Source: Acanthamoeba sp. SK_2022b
Lineage: Eukaryota > Discosea > Longamoebia > Acanthamoebidae
NCBI GenBank assembly: GCA_027943245.1
Contig: JANDJZ010000029.1
Location: 1 to 22,035, forward strand
Direction: 5' to 3'
DNA: 22,035 bases
Positions 1-10,494 of the stretch are shown piece after piece. Each line of letters opens with the position of its first letter. Position 1 is the first letter of the stretch. The position numbers were made by a program, and so were the translations under genes. Below the pieces are notes generated by a model, which saw nothing but the letters and a program-made list of their open reading frames with translations, was not told where the DNA came from and searched no databases.

Positions 1-2692
1 GGTCTTGCCAACGATCCAGTTGTTGTGGACGACGTAGGGCAACTCCTTCCCCGCCCACTTGTCGCCAAAGAAATAGCCGCCGCTGAAGGGGGGAGTGGAT
101 GGGGGGGGGGGGTGAGCGCTCTGTGTCTGGCCATCACATCGCACGCCGACGTATGGGTTCAGGTACCTAGGGAAGTCGTCGATACTCATGATCTTGTAGT
201 TGGGCGTCTCCGAAGTGGGGACCTGCATACCATTGGCCTGCGACCAGAAAGAGAAGGGCATGAGACGACGATGTCGACGATGAGAATACCCCACACTCGG
301 GCGATTTGGCCACACAACGGTGACAAAGCCCACAAGACGTCGGAAGTTTACCTTGCCAGACACCGCGCCGAGCCACATGTTCATGCAGTACTGCTCCTTC
401 TTCTCTAGGTTCGTTTCGCAATCGATCACGTGGTTGATGAATGCCAGGCTGCGTGGACCGAACAGGAAAACGAGCGATAGTGAGACCAACCGCCTCATGA
501 CTAGGAGTAGGCCAATCCCAACGCGATGAAGACCGTACCTCTTCTCACGGCTCTTTCCATAGAACAGGCCGCCACAGATGGTCGGGTCCTCTGTGTGTGT
601 CCTCCCGTCGTTGGTGAAGAAGATGTCGACTCTGCTCGAGCGATGCGCACGGCGAGTCGAGTGAACAAAGCGCAAAGACAGACAACGGAGAGAGAGAGAG
701 AGAGAGCGAAAGAGGAGAAAGGACGCACTGGGTGTCATTCATGCGGTCGAAAGGATTCTTGAGCCACACCATGTCGATGTCGCTCACCATGACCGAGTAG
801 CCCATTTCCACGATCTTTTTGAAGTAGTGCGACTTCTTGTGGACGACCTTGTTCCAGTTGGCCCAGGCGCGGCTGCCCTTGTGCATGGTGTAGGCCACGG
901 ACTGGGAGAGGGCGTCCATGCCGATCTCCGGATCGTACGCCCAGTCCACGCCTGACGTGACCATCGACACACGCATAAGGAGGAAGAATTGGAGGTGAGT
1001 CCCCAAGGCGACAGTCAAGCGAAAATGGACGAGCGTCAAGAGCCGAACCAAGATAGGAGAGCTGCTGCGCCATCTGGACGTCGCTCGGGATGATGACGTA
1101 GTTGGTAATGCCCTGACTGTCCACGTAAGACTGCGGGGGGAGGGGCTTTCTCAGTGCGAGTTCCTCAAAAACACCCACACCCCTCAATCTTTCTCTCCTC
1201 TCGTGTGTGTTTGGTGTGGAAGGTTGAGCACCTTCCAGTTGAGCAGAAACTCGAGGTAGCCCGAGTTGGCGATCACCATGATTACCGTCCCGTTCTGAGC
1301 CACGCGCGGCAGCGCATTGTGAAGCAGAAACGGGTAGTCCCTGTACTTATAGCCTGCCAGCCAGGAGCACGACGGAGGTAGGTTACCTTAACTGCCTCAA
1401 CTGCAGAACCGCGGGGAGGTGCAAGGGAAGCGAGGAGAGGAGCAAGTACTCTCATCTATGGGCACGTTCGGGTCGTACTCGTCTTCGCTGGCCTGCAGAG
1501 TACGGAGTTCAGTGAGAGGGTCAACTTCGAAGTTGTCCTTGATGCGGCCCCGCAGTCGATCGCGCTCGATGAACCAGGTGTCGTCTACTTCCTCGGGGCT
1601 CAAGATGCGATTCGCTCTCGAGGACGAAGATCTGAGGGAAAAGCTCCTGAGATTCATAGAAGCCGAGTAGCTGGTGGTCAGCAGCACGAAGCTGCTCGTG
1701 AGGCACACGATGAACACCAGAAGCAAGATGTTCTGACGTTGTTGCAGAAGGTTGAGGAAGGAAGACTGCGAAGTCGAACCGCTCGACGAAGTCGACAGCG
1801 AAGATCGAACAGGATGCCGCGAATGAGATTTCGAAAATGAAGGCGACGCTCCTCCCGCACTACCCTCGATGAGATTCCTGCTGTTGCTGATGTGGTTGTG
1901 GTAGCGTTGCTGCTGGCTTTTGATTCCCATCAGTCCGCTGCCCGTCGAGAGGGAGAGGAAGCGAGGAGAGGTGGGAGGCGAGATTTCTTCCATCGTATCA
2001 AACGAATCACCCTTCATCACCTGCGCCATGGCCATGAACTGTTCATATTGCTTGTGCTTTAGTTCGGTGCTTCCATCCACCGTCGTCATGCTGCTATTGC
2101 TACTGAGGATGTTGATATGCGTGCTGCTGTACTTGCCCAGGCCAGTCGTCGACGGGGGCGGAGCCGAAGACGCAGCTGAGGAGGAAGAAGAAGAGGGAAT
2201 CGCCTTCTTACGGCGCGTGGGGATAGGGGTGCCGCGCGACGTGTGGAGCAGCTCGAGGTCCGACTCAGCCTTTAGTTTGTTCTCTCGGAGACAAACCACC
2301 ACCGCTTCAGTTCCTCCGTCTCGCCTTCCGCGGTCTTCTCCCTCGTCGTCCTTCTCCCTCTGCGGCAGGCTCTTCCCTCCCTCGACCTGGTGCTCCGTCG
2401 CCACCAAGTCCTCATTCTTCTTGTGGCTGTAGTCGTCGTTGTTGTGAGGGAGTAAGGGCACGGCGGGTTCGTGGTTGCCGTCGTCTCGCCGCAGCTCGGG
2501 GGACAGGCTCGGCCCCAGCGCCCGGCTCAGCATTTCGCCGCTGCCGCGCTTGCAGGTCAGTGAGGCTGAGGGCGCATAGAGCGGCCAAGCCGCGGTCACG
2601 TAGTGGTGCTGCTGAGGGAGGTGGGATAGTGGAGGCGCGGATGGCTCTTTTGGTGCTGATGCCATTTCCTCTCGCTCTGTGGTGGTGAGCAA
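1..2692 (-). CDS. Type II membrane nucleotide-diphospho-sugar transferase, C-terminus off the window
   Basis: Probable Golgi glycosyltransferase of the nucleotide-diphospho-sugar transferase family (Pfam PF03407, related to plant GT77 enzymes). Exons by splice signals and phase: 1450-2692, 1232-1353, 1049-1130, 729-951, 539-631, 352-448, 167-237 and 1-82, joining without frame breaks to 671 visible residues. A single hydrophobic segment (NILLLVFIVCLTSSFVLL, about residues 321-340) follows a Ser/Pro/Gln-rich cytosolic region. The lumenal part has NGTVIMVIANSGYLEFLLNW, the metal/nucleotide-sugar motif SDIDMVWLKNPF (DxD at about 540-542), FFTNDG, CGGLFYGKS, and near the cut end FPSGGYFFGDKW and VVHNNWIVGK, the family's typical HNNWI ending. 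The FPSG reading fixes the last visible intron (83-166). Start ATG is at 2692; an in-frame ATG at 2665 (MASAPKEP) is equally possible. Donor sugar and acceptor cannot be told. The 320-residue N-terminal extension is unusually long. Confidence 0.88.
101..112. repeat. Homopolymer of 12 G (poly-C on the coding strand)
   Basis: Twelve G in a row lie in intron 83-166 of the minus-strand glycosyltransferase gene. On the coding strand this is a C-only stretch upstream of the acceptor. A similar run of 13 lies in the first intron of the kinase gene. Confidence 0.9.
693..706. repeat. (AG)n microsatellite in an intron
   Basis: A short run of alternating A and G lies inside intron 632-728 of the glycosyltransferase gene. 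On the coding strand it reads CT repeats, so it may serve as the polypyrimidine stretch of that intron. Confidence 0.7.
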
Positions 2693-3273
2693 GAAGGGGT
2701 GTGAAAGAAAGGTCTCGTCGTACGGGGTTGGCCGTTCGCGTGGTCACCTCTTCTCTCTTTTGGCTGTAGAGCTGAACTTACACGGCGGCAAACGAGGGAG
2801 GACTAGCAACGTAGAGGAGTTTCCCCTTGTGTGTACAGGTCCCGGGTCCACCAAGCGTACAGTACTGAGTGGCAACTTTGATGAACTTTCGGTCAAATCA
2901 TTTTCGACGACACCTTCGCAATTAACTGTCGACGTCGTAATTGGTGGTCACGTAAGGGTACGTACCCTTGGTTGCCCTGGCTGTGGTTGGGTGCGCCGTG
3001 CACCCAGTCGCTTTTGCCTCTTTTGTGGTTCCCTTTTACTTTCCACTCTGCTTCCGGCCTTCCTTTGTACTCTCTGGTTAACCAGCGCCGGGATGCTCGC
3101 GTGCAGCCAGCAGACACCGTGGGAGTTTGGTTTTATTCACAGGCGTGGCATAGTTCCACAGGGAGGGGAGGAGTGATCATCGTCACTTTGAGAGAGAAAG
3201 CGCATAGTCGCTTCGCACAGAGGAGAGACGGATAAAAAGCACAATATGTGCATGTCTGGAGGGCGGGTTACGC
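2693..3273. promoter_or_regulatory. Gene-free spacer: promoter side of the glycosyltransferase, 3' side of the lectin gene
   Basis: No convincing coding region. The stretch lies 5' of the minus-strand glycosyltransferase and 3' of the minus-strand lectin gene. It holds a perfect 16-bp palindrome (2954-2969) and, 20 bp further on, an inverted repeat GGGTGC-5-GCACCC (2989-3005). Open frames here lack family motifs. No obvious TATA box was recognised. Confidence 0.5.
2954..2969. promoter_or_regulatory. Perfect 16-bp palindrome upstream of the glycosyltransferase
   Basis: AAGGGTACGTACCCTT equals its own reverse complement. It sits about 260 bp upstream of the glycosyltransferase start codon. A dimeric transcription-factor site is an inference from symmetry alone. 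Confidence 0.5.
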
Positions 3274-4614
3274 TTACTGGCAACCGAGGGAACCGATGGT
3301 GACGGTGGGCTTGGCAGCGGGCGACGGGCCGGCCAGGCGCACGACGATGCCGGCACCCTGGGTGGCACCAGCCTGAAGGGCACCGTAGTTGAAGGCGATG
3401 TTAAAGGCATTGGTGGAGCCCTGCCTGCTGAGCTCCCAGAACTGAGTGATGGTGGCGCCGGCATCGGCCAAGGTGAAGGTAAGGACGCCGCCGTTGAGGG
3501 GACGCTGTCCGTTGTTGAAGAGGGTGATGTCGAAGATCTGGAAGGTGTAGCCACCATCGACCCACACGCCACCATCGGCGGCCGAGCGAGCAGTAGCGGT
3601 AGCGGTGGCGCTGCAGCCGTTGGCGGGGCTAGGCTGGGGCGTGGCGACGATGGTGGGGGCGGCCGAGGGCGAAGGGCTGGGGCTGGCGGGAGCGGCCGAA
3701 GGCGAAGGGTTGGCGGTGGGGGCACCAGCGCAGGTCACCGAGTCGGTGGTGACGGCGGGCGCAGCGGGCTGGCCAGCGGAGATGAGAGAGCGGAGGACGT
3801 AGCCAGCACCGAGAGAGGCGCCGACCTGGAGAGGGCCGTAGGTGGTGGAGGTGACGAAGGTGGAGCCGCTCTTGCGCTCGATGTTCCAGAACTGGCTGAT
3901 CTCCTGGCCGCTGGCGAGGGCGATGGTGAGCTGGGCACTGTTGACGGCTTGGTTGCCGTTGTTCACGATCGTCAGGTCGAAGAGCTGGAACTGGTAGGCA
4001 CCATCGGTCCAGCTGCCGCCGGCGCTGGCCGAGCGAGCGGCCTGGGTAACACCCACGCTGCAACCAGTGGGCTGGGGCGTGGCAACGATCGACGGCGCGG
4101 CGGAGGCCGAGGCCGAGGGAGCAGCAGGCGAAGCGCTGGGGCTGGCGGGAGCGGTCGAAGGCGAGGGCGTGGCCGAAGCGGGGGCACCGCAGTTGATGGA
4201 GGCAACGGTGATGGCGGCCTGTGAGGCAGACTCCCAGATGTAGCCGAACTGGTGGGCCTGGCCAGCGACGATGCCGCCGTTCTGGACGCGGTACTCAGGC
4301 AGGGAGAACAGACCGTTGGACTGATTGGTGAGCTCCCAGAACTGGACGATCTTGGCGCCGGTGATGGAGAGCTCGAGCGACTTGACGGTCTCAGAGCCGG
4401 CGGTCAGCTGGACGTTCCACTGAGAGAGGTTCTTGCCCTCCTGCTGCCAGGCGCTGCCGAGTGTCTGCTTGATGCTCACATTGCAGTCTACGTGGTAGAA
4501 GGGATGCTTGGGTCAACAAATGCGGGCGGTCATGGGGAGGTGAAGAAAAGGCGTACCGGCAAAGGAGTAGGCACAGAGAGTCGCAAAGAGTGCGAGGAGA
4601 AGGAACTGCTTCAT
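3274..4614 (-). CDS. Secreted lectin with three CBM49 modules (Luke-type cyst-wall lectin)
   Basis: Predicted secreted cellulose-binding lectin of 423 residues in two exons, 4557-4614 and 3274-4487 (intron 4488-4556, 69 nt, phase 1). Exon 1 encodes a signal peptide (MKQFLLLALFATLCAYSFA); the mature protein starts near Asp20-Cys21. Three homologous beta-type modules lie at about 21-119, 162-272 and 311-422, each starting and ending with a Cys and each containing a QFWEL or QFWNI motif with a conserved Trp. They are joined by Pro/Ser/Ala-rich linkers (PSPSAAP-type) ending in IVATPQP. This is the layout of Acanthamoeba Luke lectins, known as carbohydrate-binding proteins of the cyst wall made at encystation. 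The three-module form and signal peptide are seen; the cyst-wall role is taken from the family. Modules 2 and 3 are more like each other than like module 1. Confidence 0.9.
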
Positions 4615-5084
4615 CGCCGGTTTTGTAGTGTTCAGAGGGTGTTGCAGTTGCTGTTAAGTTGCTGGTAAGTTGATGGTTAAGCCTGCTGATCCTGCGACCA
4701 TTTTGTAGGACCGCGACACCAGATGATCTTTTGGGCCCAGTGGTGCGCCTTGAAAACTGCCGGAGGCGCCACGGCACGCGCGCGCACCTGGAGACTCGGA
4801 ACTGAATGGTGACGTGGTCTCCACCACTACGTCCCAACACATGTGCGCATGTCAGGCCTCACACAGCCTCGTGGGGGAGCAACAAGAACGATGATCGCGA
4901 AATTTCCGCTAAAATCGTCCGTGCCGTGATGGCTCCCAATTCTCCCTTGAGCCAAAACTGAGAACTGTGGCGGAGGTGGAGGAAAGCACTCTTGTACATA
5001 CCGATCGGTTGATCGTCTTGCATACATGTGTAGTTTTGTGTGTGGTGTATGTTGCCTTTCTCTTGACCAAGGGGGAGAGCTCCA
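4615..5084. promoter_or_regulatory. Spacer upstream of the lectin gene
   Basis: No gene seen. The stretch holds the 5' region of the minus-strand lectin gene and the 3' flank of the snurportin gene. No clear TATA box or CCAAT array was found. A promoter must lie here, but its elements cannot be named. Confidence 0.45.
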
Positions 5085-6335
5085 TCAGCAGCCGTCCACC
5101 AATACGAGAGTCATCTTGGCCTCCTCGGTGTTGAGCGCGGCGAGTAGGGCGGCCACTCGCTCGCGCGCCAGGTAGAGCACCAGCGGAGTCGCGCCAAAGG
5201 TATACAGAGCTTCCTTGTGGTAGAACAGGAGGCCCTCTTTCTCGAACGGCACCTGGCAATAAAACACAGGGCAAGGGTGTAAGGGTGGACGCTCAAGGCC
5301 GGCAAACGACGGAGAGGGAAAGAGGAAGGAGTGGAAAAAAGTTAGGTTTACCTCATCGCCCATGGCGGCCTGCACTCCGGCCACGGAAGGAGCGAACTGA
5401 GAGAGAGGCGCGAAGCGGTATTCGTTGTGTCGGGAGATGGTGCTCACATCTTGCTCTCCCAATTTGGTGTGCACCCAGTAGTTTCTGTGCAGAGAAGATG
5501 AGCGTGGCTCCGCTGTCGTCGTGGCGGCGGACAAAAGGCCTTTGAGGGAGAGAGGGGTACGGGAGGTGTACCGGAAAGAGGTGTCACAGTCATAGTAGAG
5601 GTTGCCGCGCCAGCACTGGATGTCAAGCACGTAGTAGGTAAGCGAGGGCTCGTGGAAGACGCAGTCGAGGATGCAGTAGTGGTTTGGGTTGTTGGTGGTA
5701 AACTTGGCCGTGTTGCCAGATGGCAAACCGCTAGAGAAGCGGTGCAACACGGCCCCACTCCGCATGCGTGAGGTCGTCTGGCCTTTGGCAGAGATGACTA
5801 GGCAACGCTTGCCGCCTGCCGGCACAGGAACGCACACCCAACTCTCGGCAAGATCAAGAGGCAGCTCGTCTCGAGCCATCTCCTCGGGCAACATGAACGT
5901 GTCGCGATACCGAGCCCTTATCTTCTCCTCCGTTCGTTCTTTCCGAAAGGCCTTCTTCTCAGCTTTCAGCTCTTGAACGAATTCCTCATCTACACGATGG
6001 GCCTTTCGAATTGATGGTCCATCTTGGGTGTAGGATTGATCCTTTGCTTCCACCTCCTCTCGCTTCCTTTTGTCCTTGCTCCGCACTTCCTCGATGAGTG
6101 GCTCTTCATCGACAGCAGTTTCGAGGGCGAGGCTGCGCGCGAGGGAGGTAAGATCCCTGCGCGATTCTCGCTGCCGCGAAAGCAGGTTCTCCCTGCGCTT
6201 AGTCTGGTCTCCATCTCCCGATGTTCGTTTGAACTGATCTTGTCGCTTCTCTGAGGCGGTAGGTCGTGTCGCGGTACCACTGACGCTGAGCGAAGCCAGT
6301 AAGGCAGAAGGATCGACATCGTGTGGCTGCTCCAT
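5085..6335 (-). CDS. SNUPN: Snurportin-1, m3G-cap snRNP import adaptor
   Basis: Nuclear import adaptor that binds the trimethylguanosine cap of spliceosomal snRNAs and links them to importin beta. Three exons, 5572-6335, 5352-5484 and 5085-5252, give 354 residues (human protein 360). The N-terminus has a basic importin-beta-binding segment (QDQFKRTSG...TKRRENLLSRQRESRRDL, about residues 30-70). The cap-binding core follows: VCVPVPAGGKRCLVISAKGQ, GAVLHRFSSGLPSGN, then YCILDC, TYYVLDIQCWRGN and YYDCDTSFR, NYWVHTKL, and EKEGLLFYHKE with TPLVLYL. These match the family in order. The start at 6335 (MEQPHD) is chosen because the IBB follows; an in-frame ATG at 6368 would add only 11 residues preceded by a T-rich stretch. 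Introns of 87 and 99 nt are both stop-free and multiples of three. Confidence 0.95.
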   Translation of the reverse strand: MEQPHDVDPSALLASLSVSGTATRPTASEKRQDQFKRTSGDGDQTKRRENLLSRQRESRRDLTSLARSLALETAVDEEPLIEEVRSKDKRKREEVEAKDQSYTQDGPSIRKAHRVDEEFVQELKAEKKAFRKERTEEKIRARYRDTFMLPEEMARDELPLDLAESWVCVPVPAGGKRCLVISAKGQTTSRMRSGAVLHRFSSGLPSGNTAKFTTNNPNHYCILDCVFHEPSLTYYVLDIQCWRGNLYYDCDTSFRYTSRTPLSLKGLLSAATTTAEPRSSSLHRNYWVHTKLGEQDVSTISRHNEYRFAPLSQFAPSVAGVQAAMGDEVNLTFFHSFLFPSPSFAGLERPPLHPCPVFYCQVPFEKEGLLFYHKEALYTFGATPLVLYLARERVAALLAALNTEEAKMTLVLVDGC

Positions 6336-6700
6336 GTCTCCAATTTGGTTCCTAAAAACAAAAAACAACCTCCAAAAGCACCTTTTTAAATTTTAAAATT
6401 CAAATCACTCAAGGAATGTGCTGTTGTGGCGGCATTTGTCAAGGTTGGTAACAGCCTCACATGCTTTAGGACAGTGCTACAGGTGTTCCAGGCATATGCC
6501 TTCAATTGTGTGGGGTACTGTAGACCCTGCATGAACTGACCACCCTGCATACCAATTTTGTGCATTCTGTGTGAACCATCAAGTGATCCTTTCCCCTTGC
6601 ATTGCTTAGCCTGTGAAAGGAATAATAATCATACTCTGCTAACACTGTGGTCCACTCACCTCTGGTAATAGTTGCGTTATATTTACAGCGCAGAGGGTTG
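6336..6700. other. CpG-poor spacer between snurportin and actin
   Basis: No gene seen. Positions 6361-6660 contain a single CpG by my count, unlike the flanking genes, and resemble in composition the element debris further right. The end next to 6336 must hold the snurportin promoter. No inverted repeats were recognised. Confidence 0.5.
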
Positions 6701-6708
6701 CCGTGCAA

Positions 6709-8170
<1,462 letters not shown>

Positions 8171-8366
8171 GTGAGCGCGCTCATTGGTGGTGGTGGTGTT
8201 GTTGTTGTACACACACTGTAGTAAATATACTTGCCCTTCTCTGGCGCAACCCAACAATACCAGCGTTCTTTGCTCTTTGTTCACTTCCGGAAAATAAGAC
8301 CGGGGAGGTGCTGCGGTATTGAAAGCACCCACCAAGACCCATGTGGGAAGGTAGCGGGTATGATGT
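8171..8366 (+). other. Actin 3' flank
   Basis: About 200 bp between the actin stop and the transposon edge. It carries GT-rich sequence and TAAATA at 8221-8226, a plausible but weak polyadenylation region. No gene. Confidence 0.5.
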
Positions 8367-8413
8367 TATTCCTATTTGCACGAAACCGTAAACGTGATGT
8401 TCACCTTTTTTTC
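8367..8413 (+). repeat. Left terminal inverted repeat
   Basis: Matches the reverse complement of 10495-10541 at 45 of 47 positions, from TATTCC to the seven-T run followed by C. The first two bases are the presumed TA target duplication. Confidence 0.92.
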
Positions 8414-8494
8414 GCACAAATGCAGAAAAAACAGTTTTTTCTGTGTTTTTGTGCTCGTCACAGCTCTTTCGTATTTCTTTGACGAAGTACAACA

Positions 8495-9527
8495 ATGCTG
8501 ACGGCGAAAAGCCGGTGCCGGTTGCGGAGAGTCAGCTCGGGCGTGTGGCAAAGGGTGGGTGTGGGAGATGAAACAATTTGGCGGTCGATTGTGGAGAAGA
8601 GAGCAAGCCATCCAGAATGGACGCAGAGCAAGATTGCGGCGGAGTTGAAGGTGTCGCCTGTGCTGGTCAGCAGAGTGATGCAACGGACGCAAAAGGGAGA
8701 GCACGCACCAAGGAAGCATGGGGTCGGACGAAAACGCAAGTTCCCAGAGGAGAACGTTGCTCTCATGGTGGAGCTACTTGCAGTTGAAGAGAAAGGGGCG
8801 ATCTTCACAATGAAGGATGTCCAGCGAATCTTTGCCGATGAATTCAGCCATCTCCACCCTCACATGACACCTCAGTGCTGAGTACTCCCAGCAGAAGGTG
8901 AGCTTTGAAGATCCATGAAAATGGCTGCCTGTGAACTGTGTGCTCATCAAGGACTTCACACTCTGGCGGATTGAACTGCCCATCCAACGCCACTACCAAG
9001 TCAAGGTTTTTGACAAAGCCCACATTGATCGAACCAACCTCAGGAATCTCATCATCTGGTCTCAGTGTGGCCAGTGACCACTTCAGGAGTGATATCGACA
9101 TGACATCGTGGTGGAGTCCTGGACAATTACCATGTTGACCATACTTGATTCCCCATACCCACTCCTCTATTCTATCACCTCTGATGCTAGTAATGGAGAG
9201 AAATTTGTAGATTTTCTTCTTGATTGTACCCCCTTCATCTTTCCTGGAGATGTGATTCTTGGCAATAATTGTTCATTCCATCAGTGGGGCTGGAGCAGTG
9301 AGGTGGCACACACACACCTTGCTGCACTCAGGGCAGAGTATAAGCTTCTTCCTAAGTACTGCCCCAAGTTCAGCCCTGCAGAGAAGGTGTTCAGCTTTCT
9401 AAAAGCCCATCTTAGAATGTCATTTAGTGCTAAAGATGATCTCCTCCCCACCATTACTCTCATCTTAAATAAAATCACCACCCCAATCATGCTAGGTTGG
9501 TATGAGTCATGTGGATGGTTATTTTAA
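8495..9527 (+). pseudogene. Broken DDE transposase (HTH domain plus DDE_3-like core)
   Basis: The N-terminal part (8495-8881, 128 codons) is a helix-turn-helix DNA-binding region: HPEWTQSKIAAELKVSPVLV, then a basic linker GVGRKRKF. A frameshift before about 8890 moves the reading to the frame of 8898-9527. That frame has VFDKAHIDR (first Asp at 9012), VILGNNCSFH (second site, Asn at 9264 where Asp is expected) and KFSPAEKVFSFLK (Glu at 9381). Spacing between second and third site is 38 residues, counted by eye. Three TGA stops interrupt it at 8916, 9075 and 9090. The order of motifs is that of Tc1/mariner/IS630-type transposases. Two kinds of lesion and loss of a catalytic Asp make it non-functional. 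A spliced intact form is unlikely, since the stops lie inside conserved sequence. Confidence 0.85.
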
Positions 9528-10430
9528 TCTGAAACTTCTTCTTCATCCTCACAATCACTTCCAACTTCCACATCTCCAATCTCAACCATTGATGGATCAA
9601 TCTCGAGATTGTGGGCTGTGCCCAATTCCGCCTGGCGTTGCTTGATGTAGGTGAGCTCTTCATCTCTGGTGAAGACCTTGGCCTTGAGCTCGTGCTTGAT
9701 CTTCTTGTTGATCTCGCCCTGCAGACGGATGTGACAGTGGCATTCAGCCCATGACCTTGTGACCTCAATCATCGCCAGGGCGCGCTTCTTCAATCCCTCC
9801 TCCAGGCCAAATTGATCTGGATTGCTTGTGACCACGTGCTCAAGGGCTGGGCGCCACCACCCATCAAATTTCTTCTGGTGATGTACACGAAGAAGATCAT
9901 CTTGCCGCTTCTTCGCCTTGTTCACCTCCTCTTTCTCTAGTGATCGTTTCCTCTTGCGCTCAGCAACCATCTCACTTTGTTGGCGCTTCTTTTCCTCAGG
10001 ATGGAAGGGGAGATGATGGCACAATTCAAAACTTTTGCATTTGTTCTCCTTGCCACATTGCCGCTCGCTGGGGATGATGATCTGGTGGCAGTTCTTCTTG
10101 CACCAACAGAGATTGCATTGCTTCATCCCTGGCAGCGGAGGAGACTTGGAGCTTGGGGGGGGGGGCAGATGTGGTGGTGGAGGGGAGCTGGATGGCTGCT
10201 GTGGTGCCTTGGACTTGGTGATCACAACCAAGATGCACTTCCAATCACCAGGTAGGGTGATCTTCATCGTGTCCAGATCTTGCCCTGATTTCAAGAACCA
10301 CATCCAGAGTGAGGAACCCATTCAAAAGGAGGGTGGAGCACAGGTCGGTGATCTTGTGGAGCGCAAGCCACATGTCAAGGTCCAATGGCTCGTCCGCCCA
10401 GTCCATGAGTGCGCGCTGACAAAAGAGCAA
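9524..10430 (-). CDS. Transposon accessory protein: Cys cluster, basic coiled region, acidic tail
   Basis: Family not recognised. The main open frame is 9524-10321 (265 codons). The overlapping frame 10245-10430 supplies a plausible N-terminus (MDWADEPLDLDMWLALHKIT), so the start region is either frameshifted or spliced. Visible parts: a Pro/Ser-rich linker, a Cys/His cluster (CNLCWCKKNCH...CGKENKC, possible zinc site), a highly charged helix with a nuclear-localisation-like stretch (ERKRKRSLEKEEVNKAKKRQ), a region with WWRPALEHVV, and an acidic tail (SDCEDEEEVSD). Its stop codon overlaps that of the transposase on the other strand. Its position inside the TIRs makes it a transposon passenger or helper, by analogy with second ORFs of other DNA transposons. 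It is more open than the transposase, with no in-frame stop over 265 codons. Confidence 0.6.
10155..10165. repeat. Run of 11 G inside the accessory ORF
   Basis: The run encodes part of the Pro-rich linker on the minus strand. Homopolymers like this are prone to length error, so the reading frame around it is less certain. Confidence 0.85.
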
Positions 10431-10494
10431 AAACCGACAGGTTACTTTGGTTTTCGCAAAAAACGGAGGAGCAAAAAGTTATCCAACTTAGTTT

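Noticed and set aside
1920..2432. 170-codon plus-strand frame with Leu and Ser runs
   Set aside because: It is antisense to the low-complexity N-terminal exon of the glycosyltransferase, which continues correctly into spliced family motifs.
2679..3176. 165-codon plus-strand frame between the glycosyltransferase and lectin genes
   Set aside because: No domain, no splice continuation, and it overlaps the glycosyltransferase start region.
3605..4224. Long plus-strand frames rich in Gly/Arg/Ala across the lectin gene
   Set aside because: They mirror the Pro/Ser linkers and CBM49 modules of the minus strand and have no motif of their own.
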